Positions 20,307-30,859 of a DNA stretch of 64,000 bases are shown here, piece by piece (the first letter of the stretch is position 1; each line of letters begins with the position of its first letter). This DNA comes from Azolla caroliniana (taxonomy: Eukaryota > Polypodiophyta), in contig JBHGNT010000009.1 in assembly GCA_043228905.1 (NCBI GenBank), positions 13,082,001 through 13,146,000 of the forward strand, in the 5' to 3' direction. The translations under genes were made by a program, and so were the position numbers. The notes beneath the pieces were generated by a model. The model searched no databases and was not told the origin of the DNA. It worked only from the letters and a program-made list of their open reading frames with translations.

Positions 20307-20861
20307 CTAGCGGGTAGATCGGCGTAATCTCACATTAGCCGATGTCGAGGCCTTCTCGGTCGACGCGATCTTCACCTTTAAAGACCCGTCGCCGGTTCCC
20401 TCGGAGTCGGACTCGCGTCGGTCTGACTCGTTCTTATCCGTGCCGGAATCCGACACCTTCTTCTTCCCTTTCTCTTTGCGCGTAAGCCGTCTCCTCGGCT
20501 TCCTGCGCGGGGAATGCACGGCCGAGTCTCCACTACTCGCCGGCTCTTCATCGAACTGATCGTACCGACTCAATTGTCCAATCGGTCCACTTAAGCGGAG
20601 TGAAATCGGACTCTCTTCGCGAGTCTCGATTTCGGGCTCATCCAGAGGCATCTCGGCCTCACTGACCTCATCGTCAGAACACGGATTGGAGTCGGGGTTC
20701 GGAGTCCAGGGCTGGTACCAGGACGCGGATGCGGGCTTGTTTGGTGTGAGGGTTATAGCACTTATAACCCTTATGCTCGTCCGAGTAACCGGCCAAGATG
20801 CATTTCTCGGCTTTTGCGTCCAGCTTCCTCCTTTTCTCCTTCGGTACATGCACATACGCAA
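20307..20861 (-). pseudogene. pol: Cop-B integrase-RT linker
   Basis: A hydrophilic linker rich in Glu, Ser and Arg between integrase and RT (SDGTDKNESDRRESD-type composition), in the RT frame. It overlaps the integrase tail at 20674-20928, which is in another frame, so a frameshift lies near 20700-20860. No catalytic motif. Such linkers are usual in copia polyproteins and vary freely. Confidence 0.65.
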
Positions 20862-21483
20862 TGCTACCGAACACCCTCAAGTGTCGCAAGTTCGGCTTCG
20901 TTCCGAAATATAGCTCGTGCGCCGACACTTTGTCTCCAATCCGGTTCTAGATGTATACCGCGGTCCTTATCGCCTCGGTCCAGTAGAACTTGGGCAAGCT
21001 CTTCTCCTCCAGCATTGCCTGTGCCGCTTCCACAACTGACCGATTCTTCCTCTCGGCCACGCCGTTCTGCTCCGGCGTGTATCTACAACTGAATTCGCGG
21101 CGAATTCCCATTTGTTGTAGGTAACCGTTGAATTGACCGGAAAAATACTCTTTTCCGCCATCCGACCACAGGCTCTTGATCTTTCGTCCCGTTTCCATTT
21201 CCACGAACCCTTTGAGGTCCCAGAAACATTCGAAGACTTCGCTCTTCCTCTCAATGAGGTAGATCCACGTGTGCCGCGTGTGGTCGTCGATGAAGGAGAC
21301 GAAATATCGGCTCCCGCCATGACTAACATTTTGTGCCGGCCCCCATACATCGGAGTGTATAAGGTCGAGCTTGTTCCGGCTCCGGTTTCGCTTGTTTGGG
21401 AAAAGAATTCGGTGTTGCTTCCCGAGCTGGTAGGCTTCACAAATTTGTGCCTTTCGGCCACTAAATTTGGGCAATCCGAACAC
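20674..21483 (-). pseudogene. pol: Cop-B integrase
   Basis: Catalytic core with LDLIHSDVWGPA (first Asp), SLWSDGGKEYFS (second Asp) and TPEQNGVAERKNR (Glu), a correct DD35E spacing, then LPKFYWTEAIRTAVYI and the C-terminal VFGSIAYVHVPKEKR block. A TAG at 20944-20946 splits it. The start of the zinc finger lies at about 21550-21480, where the frame changes. Family role: insertion of element cDNA. Confidence 0.85.
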
Positions 21484-21530
21484 TACCTGTTTCGATTGCA
21501 GATCTTGAAGCCGCTGGTAGTTGACGTGGC

Positions 21531-22450
21531 CTATCCGCTTGTGCCCTTCGCGAACATTGCGGTGCCGCCGTCAGTGGAGTTGAGGATGAACATCCTCCCG
21601 TCTCTGCGCCCTTGCGCAATCACATGGCCTTCTTCCTCAATGAAGCACCCGAGGTGTGTAAACCGAACCTCCATCCCTTGGTCGACGATCTGTCCGACCG
21701 AGACCAAGTTCTTCGTGATTGTCGGAACGTGCAGCACGTTCATGAGTTTCCCTTTCTGCCCAACATGGCTAAGGGGAACTTCTCCGACATTCGCGATCGG
21801 ATGCGGAGTGTCGTCTCCAGTTGCGACTACTCCAGGTTGTATTGGTTTTTCAAGGTACGAGAACCACTCCTTATGGCTCGTCATGTGGTTTGACGCTCCA
21901 GAGTCTACGTACCACACCTTGTCCGATGTCGGGGTGGTCTGTTTCATTGAGTTTGCTTCGTGTCTCGTCACGAAGGCAGACCCTTCTCCGGCCATCCCGG
22001 AGTCTTCGGCGTAGTGCGATCGTTGCCGATATCCCTTGTCGGTATGTCCGGAGCCGTTTCCGAAACCGGTTCTCTCCGAATCGGTGCGCTTCTTCCAGCA
22101 CTCACTTTCCCTATGGCCTTTCTTGCCATAGTACCAGCACTCCGCGATGGCCTTCCCTTGGCGGTTCTCATCACTTCGACTCCCCCTGTTTCCAGAGGGT
22201 CTGGAGTTGCTGTCGGCATCACTTCGGTGCCTTCTTCTTTGATCTCGTCGGCCACCTCCATTGTGCGCCGACTCGCCTCGTCCTCCACGTCCACGAGGCC
22301 TATCTCCCTCCATGTACAGCATTCTGTTGTCGGTGTGCGTGCTTGTAGACGCACCCGCGTGGTTCTCCTCTACCAGGAGCATTGACTGTAAGTCGAAAAA
22401 GGACGGCGTATTCTCCCGGGTACACACAGCCGTTCGGAACGCTCCGAACT
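21531..22450 (-). pseudogene. pol: Cop-B Gag C-terminus and protease
   Basis: A continuous frame with a basic Gly/Arg-rich region, a zinc knuckle in which the second Cys is Tyr (CWYYGKKGHRESEC), the protease site WYVDSGASNHMTSHKEWF and the pre-integrase region (LHVPTITKNLVSVGQIVD). It is in a different frame from the Gag N-terminus and from the integrase. The Cys to Tyr change is a single G to A step and would disable the knuckle. Confidence 0.82.
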
Positions 22451-22924
22451 TCGACGCCAACCTCCGAGACGGATGTGGACCATCTCGCTCTCCTCGATGT
22501 TCACCTCTATGGAGGCGAGGGAGTCGCAGATATCCTTGATCTTCGAGGTATAGTCCGCCACCGAAAAGTCGCGTTGTCATAGGTTGCTCAACTCCTGTCG
22601 GAGCTGAAGCTTCCTTGTTGTGGTGCTCGCGGCGAAAATCTTCTTCAGATTCTCCCACGCACCCTTCGGCGTCTTTGCATCCCGAACATAGCTCAATAGT
22701 TGTTCGCCCACACACGACGCGAAGCAGTATAATACCCTGCTCGCCGATTGCTCCCACGACGGGAAGTCTCTGTGTGTCGATTCGGGTGCCGCGTCATTAG
22801 CTCCTTCGACATAACTCCAGTAGCCGTGCCCGAGCAGGTACTGGTGCATCTTGTAGGACCAAGACACGTAGTTGGTTCTGTTGAGCTTCTCTGTTGGAAG
22901 CGAGCTCGCTATGCCTCTATCCAT
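22370..22924 (-). pseudogene. gag: Cop-B Gag N-terminal region
   Basis: Begins at the ATG at 22924-22922, about 60 bases past the primer site. It reads the copia Gag pattern LNRTNYVSWSYKMHQYLL, WENLKKIFAAS and LRQELSNL, with an in-frame stop at 22577-22579, then DYTSKIKDICDSLASIEV, after which the frame shifts near 22450. Particle protein by family. Confidence 0.8.
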
Positions 22925-22984
22925 CGTTCTTCTTGTTCTTCTTCGTCAAGTTGTGTCGGCTGCAGAGAGGTTCTCAACCCTGGC

Positions 22985-22996
22985 ACTCTGATACCA
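22985..22996 (-). promoter_or_regulatory. Cop-B primer-binding site
   Basis: TGGTATCAGAGT directly after the LTR; 11 of 12 bases match the initiator-Met site. Confidence 0.85.
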
Positions 22997-23402
22997 TGTA
23001 AAAAGTAACGTGCGGAAGCAAGTGTGAAGACCGAACAGGAGGAAGAAAACTCAGGTTCAATGGAGAGCTTGAGCTTACGCAGTATACGCGGGAGAGAGAG
23101 AGAGAGAGAGAAAACACACGAACTATATTCAACAACAACAACCCAATCTCTATTCACCACACTCTATACATATGTGTGTTCAATGAACACTTTTATACAA
23201 GTCCTAGAAGGATTGACCGAAGTACTGACAATACTTCAATACTCATTAAGAGCTCCTACACTAACTCCCAAATATATTCCTCACAGAATATCTTTCCTAA
23301 TTGCCTCCCGGTTTACGCACTCGGCCTAACCGATCGGTCCCAACCGATCCGGTCCTCGGCTTCTTCAGCCGATCCGGCCGATGTTGAGCTTGTCTCTCAA
23401 CA
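22997..23402 (-). repeat. Cop-B 5' LTR (406 bp)
   Basis: Same ends as the 3' LTR; the GA run is about 20 bases shorter. A few substitutions separate the two copies. Confidence 0.9.
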
Positions 23403-23407
23403 TGTTA

Positions 23408-24006
23408 GTACTAAAACATCAATCAAGGAACTTGAGCGAACAGTACTGAACCACCTGGACATGCATATTAAAGTGGGATATTGACCAATGTTAGTACTAA
23501 ACAACAAGACCTTCATGCGTATTTGTTTGGTCATCCTGAGCCTAACTTGAGTGGACACAAAACGTACAATGTAATGGACAATATTAGTACTTATACAAGT
23601 TATACAACGAATCAATTAAGACATTCAGTACTAAATAATTAGTACTGAATCAATTGATCACCGAGGAATACAATGTAATCAGTAATGTTAGTACTAAAAA
23701 ACCTAGACCTTCATGACTATTTGTTCTCTCATCCAGAACCTAAGCCAAGTGGACACAGAAAGTACAATGTAATGAAAAATTTTAGTGCACATACAAGTTA
23801 TACAACTAAAAATTTAAGATCCTCAGTTCTAAATAAGATTCACATTGTCAACTAATCACCAAGGAATACAATGTAATCAGTAATGTTAGTACTGAATCAT
23901 GTAAAAATGATCTTGCGGGAACATTACTCATGGGTATAAGACCAAAACCAAATGTTAAAATTATAAAAGCATAGTATAAAAATTACATATTTTCTTAATC
24001 ACATAC
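23408..24006. other. Intron sequence, 5' of Cop-B
   Basis: AT-rich, with AGTACTAA and TACAATGTAATC(A/G)G motifs like those at 17340-17721; no open frame of note. Confidence 0.5.
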
Positions 24007-24191
24007 CATAGGAATGTACTTTCAAACCCCAAGTTAAGTACCATTCGGCTCCAACTGTACTTTTAAAGTGTAAACATATATTTTCTTTCTCAAAATGGTA
24101 CTTAGCGCATAAACAATGATGTGTGTACAAGCATGGTGTAATGATAGCATCCATGGCCTCAAACTTGAATCCAAGGCCACATAATACACAC
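24007..24191 (-). CDS. Exon: Cys/His-rich zinc-finger-like domain
   Basis: Between GAAG/G and TATG/GTATGTG. It completes an Arg codon from the upstream exon and reads CVLCGLGFKFEAMDAIITPC, LYTHHCLCAKYHF, then a segment with ICLHF and ends GAEWYLTWGLKVHSY. The Cys/His spacing (C-x2-C, C-x3-HH-C-x-C, C-x-H) suggests a zinc-binding module of RING or treble-clef type, but I cannot name the family. Phase fits both neighbours, which is the best evidence that the exon is real. Confidence 0.6.
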
Positions 24192-24280
24192 CTTCAAATA
24201 CGAGACACAACATACACTATATTAGCAACGATGATATTTTATACAATAGAAGGTCAACTTGTAAAACTATAAACCATTAC

Positions 24281-24743
24281 CTTGATACAGTAATTCTTGT
24301 AATGGTACTTTCATTGAAAGTGGGATGCTCAACTACTTCTGGCCATAGAGGATCTAAACCTTTATCTTTTAGACCCTTCATCAAACATGTCAGGTTCTCA
24401 GAGTGACTTTTTAAGGCTGATAACTTATCATCAATTTCAGAACAAGATGACCTCCATGTCTCCAGATCTTTCTTCTGTTTTCCCAGTTCAATGCCCATAT
24501 TTGTTAGCTCCTTCTTCAACTCCTCTTTCAACACATCGCTTTCAGAATGTTGGATTGTTGCTGTTATCCATTCGTATGTATTCGATATAGATGTGAATTG
24601 TTTCTCTGCTGCCTCTCACTAGATGAAGCTTCTTCCAAATCGGTGAGCAGCGCTTGCAATCTTGTTTGCATGGAAGCTATGCAACGCAACAATCGTTGTT
24701 CATGCTTTTCTGTTAGTGTAGCTCTTTCTTTTGCAATAACCAG
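24281..24743 (-). pseudogene. Exon(s): coiled-coil region
   Basis: Two overlapping open stretches, 24743-24618 (LTEKHEQRLLRCIASMQTRL) and 24619-24281 (VLKEELKKELTNMGIELGKQ and EIDDKLSALKSHSENL), need one frame change near 24620. Both have heptad patterns typical of a coiled coil. The 3' end is a clean donor, TCAAG/GTAATGG, two bases into an Arg codon. The frame change may be a one-base deletion or an undetected small intron. Confidence 0.55.
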
Positions 24744-24837
24744 TCAACACAGACGTCCTAGTTGGGATTTCAATGTGAGAGGTACCCTTAGAGTTCATAG
24801 TAGTGTTGGTACGTGAGGACCCTCTATAATGTGATGA

Positions 24838-25320
24838 TCAATGATGAGCAAAATCTTCCCAATCAACTTCAATGCCACCATGGAGTTCACATGCAAATGC
24901 ACGTGCAAAAATAGTTCGTACCTCATTGTTTAGGCTATGTTTTGTATCATAAACTTGTTCATATCGTGACTTTAGTTCAGTGATATAATCCTTCTTCAAT
25001 TGAGTGAGGTGAAAACCTCTCCTTGTCTCCGGTTGTGATGAGCCCCATGTTTTGATCATCCACATGTCTAGGTCTTCATAAGCGTCAGGTCATGCATGAA
25101 GGAAATATCCCCATCCTAAATTTCTACCTCGAAGGATGTTTGTGAACATCTTCTTGCCCTGAGATGTTGACAACTTAAAGCTCCCTCTGGTGGGGGTCAT
25201 CTTGCTTTCTTTGATGGGGGTCCTTTTTCTTTCCTTGCATGGTGTGTTGACATTTTCTTTGACCATTTTCGTCTTCGTGGGTGTCTTCCTTGTCATTTGA
25301 GTCCTATCTCTATTCTTCAC
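24838..25320 (-). pseudogene. Upstream exon: basic N-terminus and globular domain
   Basis: One frame with a single TGA near 25088. The N-terminal half is basic and Thr/Pro-rich (MTRKTPTKTKMVKEN), then NILRGRNLGWGYFLHA before the TGA and PDAYEDLDMWMIKTWGSS, LKSRYEQVYDTKHSLNN and VRTIFARAFACELHGG after it. An AG acceptor (GTGTGAG/GTGAAG) sits at its 5' end. How it joins the coiled-coil exon is not clear. I do not recognise the domain. Confidence 0.5.
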
Positions 25321-25568
25321 CTCACACGCACAACAATAGTAAATAACAATAGATCAATCACAACTGTCTTTTTTCATCATATGATTAAATCACGCATAAT
25401 AAGAACAACAATGTGACATAACAACCCTAAACATACTTAACGGTGGCTCAAAAACAAGATTCATGCATGTACAAGTCTCTCTTGAAAGTGCACATAGAAG
25501 GAAAGACAAAAACATCAACAACAAAGATAAAACCTACGACATAATGTTAACTCCCGATACACGACATA

Positions 25569-25573
25569 TACAT
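25569..25573 (+). repeat. Gyp-B target-site duplication, left
   Basis: TACAT, repeated at 32594-32598. Confidence 0.9.
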
Positions 25574-26028
25574 TGTTACGGGCATGACCATATAATATCC
25601 CGTGGTAAGAATTTACCGTAGTATTCTATACACGTGGATAAGTGTGAGGGTTAAACGAGAGTGTAAAGAAGGGGAGGATTACTTTTATTCCTCGGGATTG
25701 AGACAACCCATTAGGTCAAGTGTGAACTTGCCTGGGGGCCTTGGGTATCGCTATAAATAAGAGGCCTAGCTACCCTCATTGGATCATCTTTTGACTACAT
25801 CGAGACTCTGCTCGTGTGGTGGGTCAACTCTTGTAGCGAGCGCGCCAGCACCAGGTACGACTCGACGCCACGGCGGTGGTATGGGACGCCGATCGAGGCT
25901 CGAGTCCGTCTCGATCCCTTCGCTCGGGGGTGGTCGGGTGGATCGGCACCCTTCTTTCTCTTTCTCCTTTCTATCTTTCATTTCTTTATCCTTATCTTAA
26001 GCTTACTTTAGTACCTAGATCTATAATA
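25574..26028 (+). repeat. Gyp-B 5' LTR (455 bp)
   Basis: Starts TGTTACGGGCATGACC and ends CTATAATA, so the termini are TG...TA and not TG...CA; the exact end is fixed by the TACAT duplication. A TATA-like GCTATAAATAAGAGG lies at about 25750. Confidence 0.93.
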
Positions 26029-26030
26029 TT

Positions 26031-26040
26031 TGGTATCAGA
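26031..26040 (+). promoter_or_regulatory. Gyp-B primer-binding site
   Basis: TGGTATCAGA, two bases after the LTR; matches the first ten bases of the initiator-Met type site, then diverges. Confidence 0.8.
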
Positions 26041-27717
26041 TTTATGTACTAATGTTTCTTTGTTTTTCATTTGTCGTTTGATTGATGGTGATCGATCGAT
26101 GTGCAGTCGGCCTTCATCTAGACAACGATCAACAAAGAACTTCGGTAACTCTTTCCATATTTTTTTTTCTATTCTCTCTTCTCCCATCTAATCATGTGTT
26201 TAGTTTATATGTCATTTTTTTCATTAAGTCAATGATGTTGTATTGGTCTTTAATTGATTATCTAAAACGTTTACATATGTGCACGAGCTCAATACCTCGT
26301 TTGACATATTAATAATATGTGATGAGTGTCGTATGCGTACGAGGTTAATACCTCAATTACGTATTACGTTCACGAACATATGTTACGTTTGCGTATGAGT
26401 TTAATACCTTGATTTGTTGTAAACGATATGCGTTTGGTCTCGTATGCGTAAGAGGTCAATACCTCCATTGCGTATTACGACGATCTCTTATTTGTGGATG
26501 TTTCGTGTGCGTAGAGGTATATACCTCGATTACGTATCTCGATCACATCATTTGTGGCTATTTAATCTAACGATATGTTTAATATAGGCATATGTGGTCA
26601 CATATATACGTATTTGATCATATATATGTGAAAAGTAAACATATGTGTATATTCGTTATTACGTGATTATGTTGAAAGTTGTCATGGTCGGGAAAAGGAT
26701 GTTGGTGGCCGTCCTCACATTTTTGTGAGAATGGCGTTGTCACCATCCCTTTTTCAACAATTTTTTATTGTTGATAACCCCGTTGACGACCTCGATTTCG
26801 TTACGTAAAGAAACGCCAATAGCCATAATGATGTTGACTACGTAGGGCTTGACCCACTTCAAGTGAGGTCGCTCCAATGACGCACGTATCGAACATCCCT
26901 CCCTCGTTACATGGATACGATGCCACCATGAGCTCGTTCTTACGAGAGGCATTCGTAATGACGTGACCATGTGAGGGCCCACGTGAGCCTACTACGAAAC
27001 AAGGGCTCATTTGGCTTGACCATTAGGTTGCACTTTGGCGTATGCCATCGTAATTACGAGACTTGAGGTTAGGTAACGTACCAACATAGTTTTCGTAAAT
27101 GAGGGCGAAATAAGGACCCTTGACATATATGTTCTTTTAAAAAAACATATATGATCAATTGCCTCGCATATCTCTTATACGCATCAAACATTAAGCATTC
27201 GAGAAGAGCAACTTACTTGGTCGGCTCAAGTGTTTAATGTATTTGTTCTCGAGGTCTCGAGTTCAAATATGACCAAGACCATACAACATCCTTGATACAT
27301 ATGACTATAACACATGTTTAGACTTAAGGTCTAAGTGCACCTCGGGGTCCTCGTAATAGGACTTAAAGAGCCGAAACCACTTATGTGGGCCCCGAAACAT
27401 AGTTTATTGTTAACATTTTTTTTCGTGTATAAACTATTCATGACGCGAACATACATGGTTGAGCCTCGGGGAGCCACCATGAAAAAAATCGATATAGAGA
27501 TCAGGGAAAGACATTTATTTGTCACCCCCATGGTTTTTAAAACACCTTTGTGTTACCATAGTAACCTGATCTTGAACCTCATCTCATACTTCTAGAGGGG
27601 TATTGACGTGAGATAATGATATCGATTAATGCTCGCCCATGATATGTTTACATCACGACAAGATGTTATGACTATATCTCTGACCTTATCCTATTTCTTT
27701 TCCAGAAATAATCTTTA
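26041..27717 (+). other. Gyp-B untranslated leader
   Basis: About 1.7 kb without gag-related coding. From 26283 to 26530 it contains five copies of a GAGGTnnATACCTC hairpin motif, and at 27216-27277 a tRNA-like fold with a 7-base CTTGGTC/GACCAAG stem. Long leaders of this kind occur in some plant gypsy elements. Confidence 0.7.
26283..26530 (+). repeat. Five GAGGTnnATACCTC hairpin repeats
   Basis: At about 26285, 26341, 26396, 26452 and 26513 the motif (A/C)GAGNTnnATACCTNG recurs, each usually followed by ATTACGTATTACG-like sequence. Spacing is 55-61 bases. Each motif is a short inverted repeat that could form a stem of five base pairs in the genomic RNA. Confidence 0.7.
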
Positions 27718-28794
27718 ATGGCTCAAATTAACGACCCGATGTCATCCGCTCAAGCGGAAGGAACTCAAGGGAATCCTTCTGGACAAATGTCCACTGAGAT
27801 GCATTTGGCACAAATAACCCAATACCTTAGTTTCACCGCTCAACAGATGACCGAACTTCGGCAATCTCAGATTGCTCTTGAGGCACGTGTCATTAGTCTA
27901 CAACGTGAGACTAATAGACCTGATGAGCGACAAGGTGAACCATCATTTGTCGTTAAGCCATTTAAGGGAGACAAAAAGGAAAGAACCGAAGAAGCAATCT
28001 GCACATGGCTGGGACGATGGGAGTCTCATTTTGAGCTCTATCCCACGCCAGATAGTACGAAGATTGCATATGTCAGTCGAGAACTCGGGGGTAAGGCCGC
28101 CGCCTGGTGGCGTGGCCTCCGTACTATGGGGAAATTGCCCGATACCTGGACAGATTTTGTCACGGTTTTTAAGGGCCAATTTCTGCAACCTCCCTCTCGA
28201 ACTGAGGCAGCACAAGCTTTAATGAACCTCTCTAGCAGGAAATTTTCCTCGCTAGAAGACTATGTTCACCATGCTAGAACCCAAATCCAAAAATCGGGTC
28301 TAGAAGGGGACAATTGGTTGATAGCTTGTTTTGTCAATGGCATCCCCAATTCGGACTATCACTGGATAGTGCACGATAAGGATCCAAAATCCTTCGAAGA
28401 GGCCGTTGAAATAGTTCTTCGCTATCAACGCACTTCGAAGAAGGACCATAACAAACCCAACGAAGCGCCCGGGACTAAGCAGTCGCAATTTGTTGGGAAA
28501 CGCAAGACACCCAACGAATTCCTGGATCGCGATTGTAAGCGACAACATCCTTTTTGTGTATTCTGCAAAAAGAAGGGTCATACAAAAGATCAATGTCGAA
28601 AGCTCCAACGGAAAGAACACGACAACAAAGCTAAAGCTGCAGACCATAAAGGTCAGATTCCTAATGTCCTTCAGGTCTATACACATCATTTAAGTAATTG
28701 TCAATGTTCTTTCCCTCACTATGTATTGGGTCCCAATGATTTACTACGTGCAAACGGGTATATCAATGGATCTCCCGTACCAATTTTTATTTGA
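27718..28794 (+). CDS. gag: Gyp-B Gag
   Basis: 358 residues from ATG 27718, uninterrupted. An N-terminal coiled-coil-like stretch (LTQQMTELRQSQIALEARV-like) precedes the capsid domain (FVVKPFKGDKKER, CTWLGRWESHFELYP, AAAWWRGLRTMG, FLQPPSRTEAAQALMNL), typical of plant chromoviruses. A zinc knuckle CVFCKKKGHTKDQC lies at about residue 278. Gag and pol overlap by 74 bases in different frames, so pol would need a frameshift. This is the only intact protein frame of the element. Confidence 0.92.
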   Translation: MAQINDPMSSAQAEGTQGNPSGQMSTEMHLAQITQYLSFTAQQMTELRQSQIALEARVISLQRETNRPDERQGEPSFVVKPFKGDKKERTEEAICTWLGRWESHFELYPTPDSTKIAYVSRELGGKAAAWWRGLRTMGKLPDTWTDFVTVFKGQFLQPPSRTEAAQALMNLSSRKFSSLEDYVHHARTQIQKSGLEGDNWLIACFVNGIPNSDYHWIVHDKDPKSFEEAVEIVLRYQRTSKKDHNKPNEAPGTKQSQFVGKRKTPNEFLDRDCKRQHPFCVFCKKKGHTKDQCRKLQRKEHDNKAKAADHKGQIPNVLQVYTHHLSNCQCSFPHYVLGPNDLLRANGYINGSPVPIFI

Positions 28795-29548
28795 TTCGGG
28801 AAGCTCACACAATTTTGTGAATGATCGTTTGGTTCAGATATGGGGAATCCAACCCACCATAAGTGATCACACCTACACGGTGCACTTGGCTGATGGAAGA
28901 GTACAATACATCAACGGGGCGATTCATTCATTAGGAATTTCTATTGATACTTATATAGAGGAAGTAGACTTCCATGTAATGAATCTTTGTACCACCGATG
29001 TAATACTGGGTTATCCCTGGTTTTATAATAAAAACTCTTCTTTATTTATTGATTGGGTTCGTCATTCCATTTCTTTTGTACTGAACGATTGTACGCATTT
29101 TATTCAATGTGTAAAAAAACAATCCCTCTCGATTGTTTCCTCGTGTCCATCAATATCCGAGTTGTCTTGTTCTACGTTATTTTATTGTGTACTTGATCCG
29201 GACATTCACGTTTACAATATCGATAATGTCCCGATTCAATTAACATATTTTGAACAACAGCAACTTGATGAAATCTTAAATGATTTTCATGATGTTTTTC
29301 CAAGTGAACTACCTGATGGGTTACCTCCTAAATGTAATATAGACCATCGTATAGATATTGTACCTGGTGTTGCACCAATAAGTATACCTCCGTATCGCTT
29401 AAGTCGATCCGAAGAAGATGAGGTATCTAAGCAACTCAAGGACTATTTACGAATGGGTTATATACATTATAGTAAATCTCCATGGGGTGCACCAGTTCTC
29501 TTGGTTAGAAAGAAAGAGGGCACATGGCGTATGTGTATTAATTACTGA
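28721..29548 (+). pseudogene. pol: Gyp-B protease and start of RT
   Basis: Protease with the active site LFDSGSSHNFVNDRL and the flap-end VILGYPWF, then the connector to RT (DHRIDIVPGVAPISIPPYRL) and the first RT motifs (PWGAPVLLVRKKEGTWRMC). It ends at TGA 29546-29548, a position where related enzymes have Arg (CGA to TGA, one transition). The next segment continues in the same frame. Confidence 0.9.
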
Positions 29549-29551
29549 CGC

Positions 29552-30859
29552 TTGAATAAAGTGACGATCAAGAATTCGTATCCATTGCCCCGGGCTGACG
29601 ATCTAATTGACCGTCTCCAGGGAGCTCGGTATTTTACGAAACTTGATCTCCGTACTGGCTACCATCAAATACGAATAAGTGAGGACAATGTTCCTAAAAC
29701 GGCATTTTGTACGCGCTATGGCCATTACGAGTTTTTGGTTATGCCTTTTGGTTTGACCAATGCTCCGGCTACTTTTCAACAAGAAATGAATGACATTTTC
29801 CGAGAACAACTTGGAAAATTTGTTGTTATTTTCTTGGATGATATTTTAGTTTATAGCCGTACATTACAAGAACATGCTAGACATGTCCGCTTTGTTTTAC
29901 AAACATTGCGTGACAAACAGTTTTATGCGAAGATCTCAAAATGTGAGTTCTTCAAGAAATCAATTACTTATCTAGGACATCTCATAACCGAACGAGGAGT
30001 TGAAATTGATCCTTCTCGCATTGAGAAAATCAAGCTTTGGCCCACTCTTCGGAATATTCGAGAAGTTCGATCATTCCTTGGTTTTGTGGGGTTTTTGCGA
30101 AAGTCTCTTCGTAATTACTCCCAATTGACGACGTCGTTTACTGATCTTTTAAAAGGTCAAACGCGTAAGTCTACAAAACCTATTGTGTGGAATGCTACAC
30201 TAGACCTTGCCTTTAAGGAACTCAAGGACCTGGTTTGCAAGGCTCCTTCACTTCTTTTACCCGATCCTTCAAAACCTTTTGAGGTTGAAACCGATGCAAG
30301 CGATTATGCTATAGGTGTTGTCTTGTATCAAGATGGTAAACCAATAGCATTTGAGAGTAAGAAACTTGATTCTACTCAATGTCGGTATACCGTTCAAGAA
30401 AAGGAATTATTTGCAGTTATACATGCGCTCAAAACATGGAGCCATTATCTTTATGGAAATCACTTTGTGGTAACTACGGACCACGAGTCCTTGAAATATT
30501 TTTGTGACCAACAAGACCTGAAAGGTCGTAAGGCACGATGGGCTGATCTCATCCAGGACTTTGATTTTTCCATACGATATCGTAAAGGTTCCATGAACAC
30601 TGTCGCTGATGCACTAAGTCGCATCGGTGAAGTTAACACGCTTAGCTTCACTGCAATATCATCAGATCTTTATGATCACCTTCGAGGAAAGTATCCTGAT
30701 GACAGTTATTTCGCAAAATACTGGGCAAGAGTTGAGTCTGGAACAGAGACCACCACATCCTCGAAGGAATACTTCCACATTGCTAACGGTTTGCTCTACC
30801 GTAATGGGAAGGTTTGTGTTCCAGATTTACCCGAGGTCAAAAAGAGGATTCTTTTTTAA
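29552..30859 (+). pseudogene. pol: Gyp-B RT and RNase H
   Basis: RT motifs [30 protein letters not shown] and [12 protein letters not shown] carry the three catalytic Asp. RNase H follows with [43 protein letters not shown] and [10 protein letters not shown]. The frame ends at a TAA (30857-30859) in place of a Glu codon just before the integrase finger and then goes on in phase. All expected catalytic residues of RT and RNase H are present. Confidence 0.92.

Larger units (their letters stand above)
17722..23402 (-). mobile_element. Cop-B, Ty1/copia element, complete with target duplication
   Basis: Two LTRs (431 and 406 bp) flank an internal region with initiator-Met primer site (22996-22985, TGGTATCAGAGT), gag, protease, integrase, RT and RNase H on the minus strand, and a polypurine tract at 18153. 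TGTTA directly flanks both sides (17717-17721 and 23403-23407). The LTRs differ mainly in length of a GA microsatellite plus a few substitutions, so insertion is fairly recent, yet the coding region has several stops and frame changes. It is a different lineage from A1-A5 (RNase H motif [13 protein letters not shown]). Confidence 0.95.
15873..25320 (-). pseudogene. Multi-exon coiled-coil and Cys/His-rich protein gene (unknown)
   Basis: I assemble this minus-strand gene from readable exons at 25320-24838, 24743-24281, 24191-24007, 17227-17093, 17016-16910, 16859-16679 and 16585-15873. From 24281 onward every junction has a GT donor, an AG acceptor and matching phase (2, 1, 1, 0, 1), which is hard to obtain by chance. 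Copia Cop-B lies inside the intron between 24007 and 17227, and the exons around it remain in phase. Lesions: TGA near 25088, a frame change near 24620 and an undefined start to the coiled-coil exon, and TAG at 16488-16490. I do not recognise the family. Upstream, a GTAATCC donor on the minus strand near 32840 could belong to a 5' non-coding exon. Confidence 0.55.
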
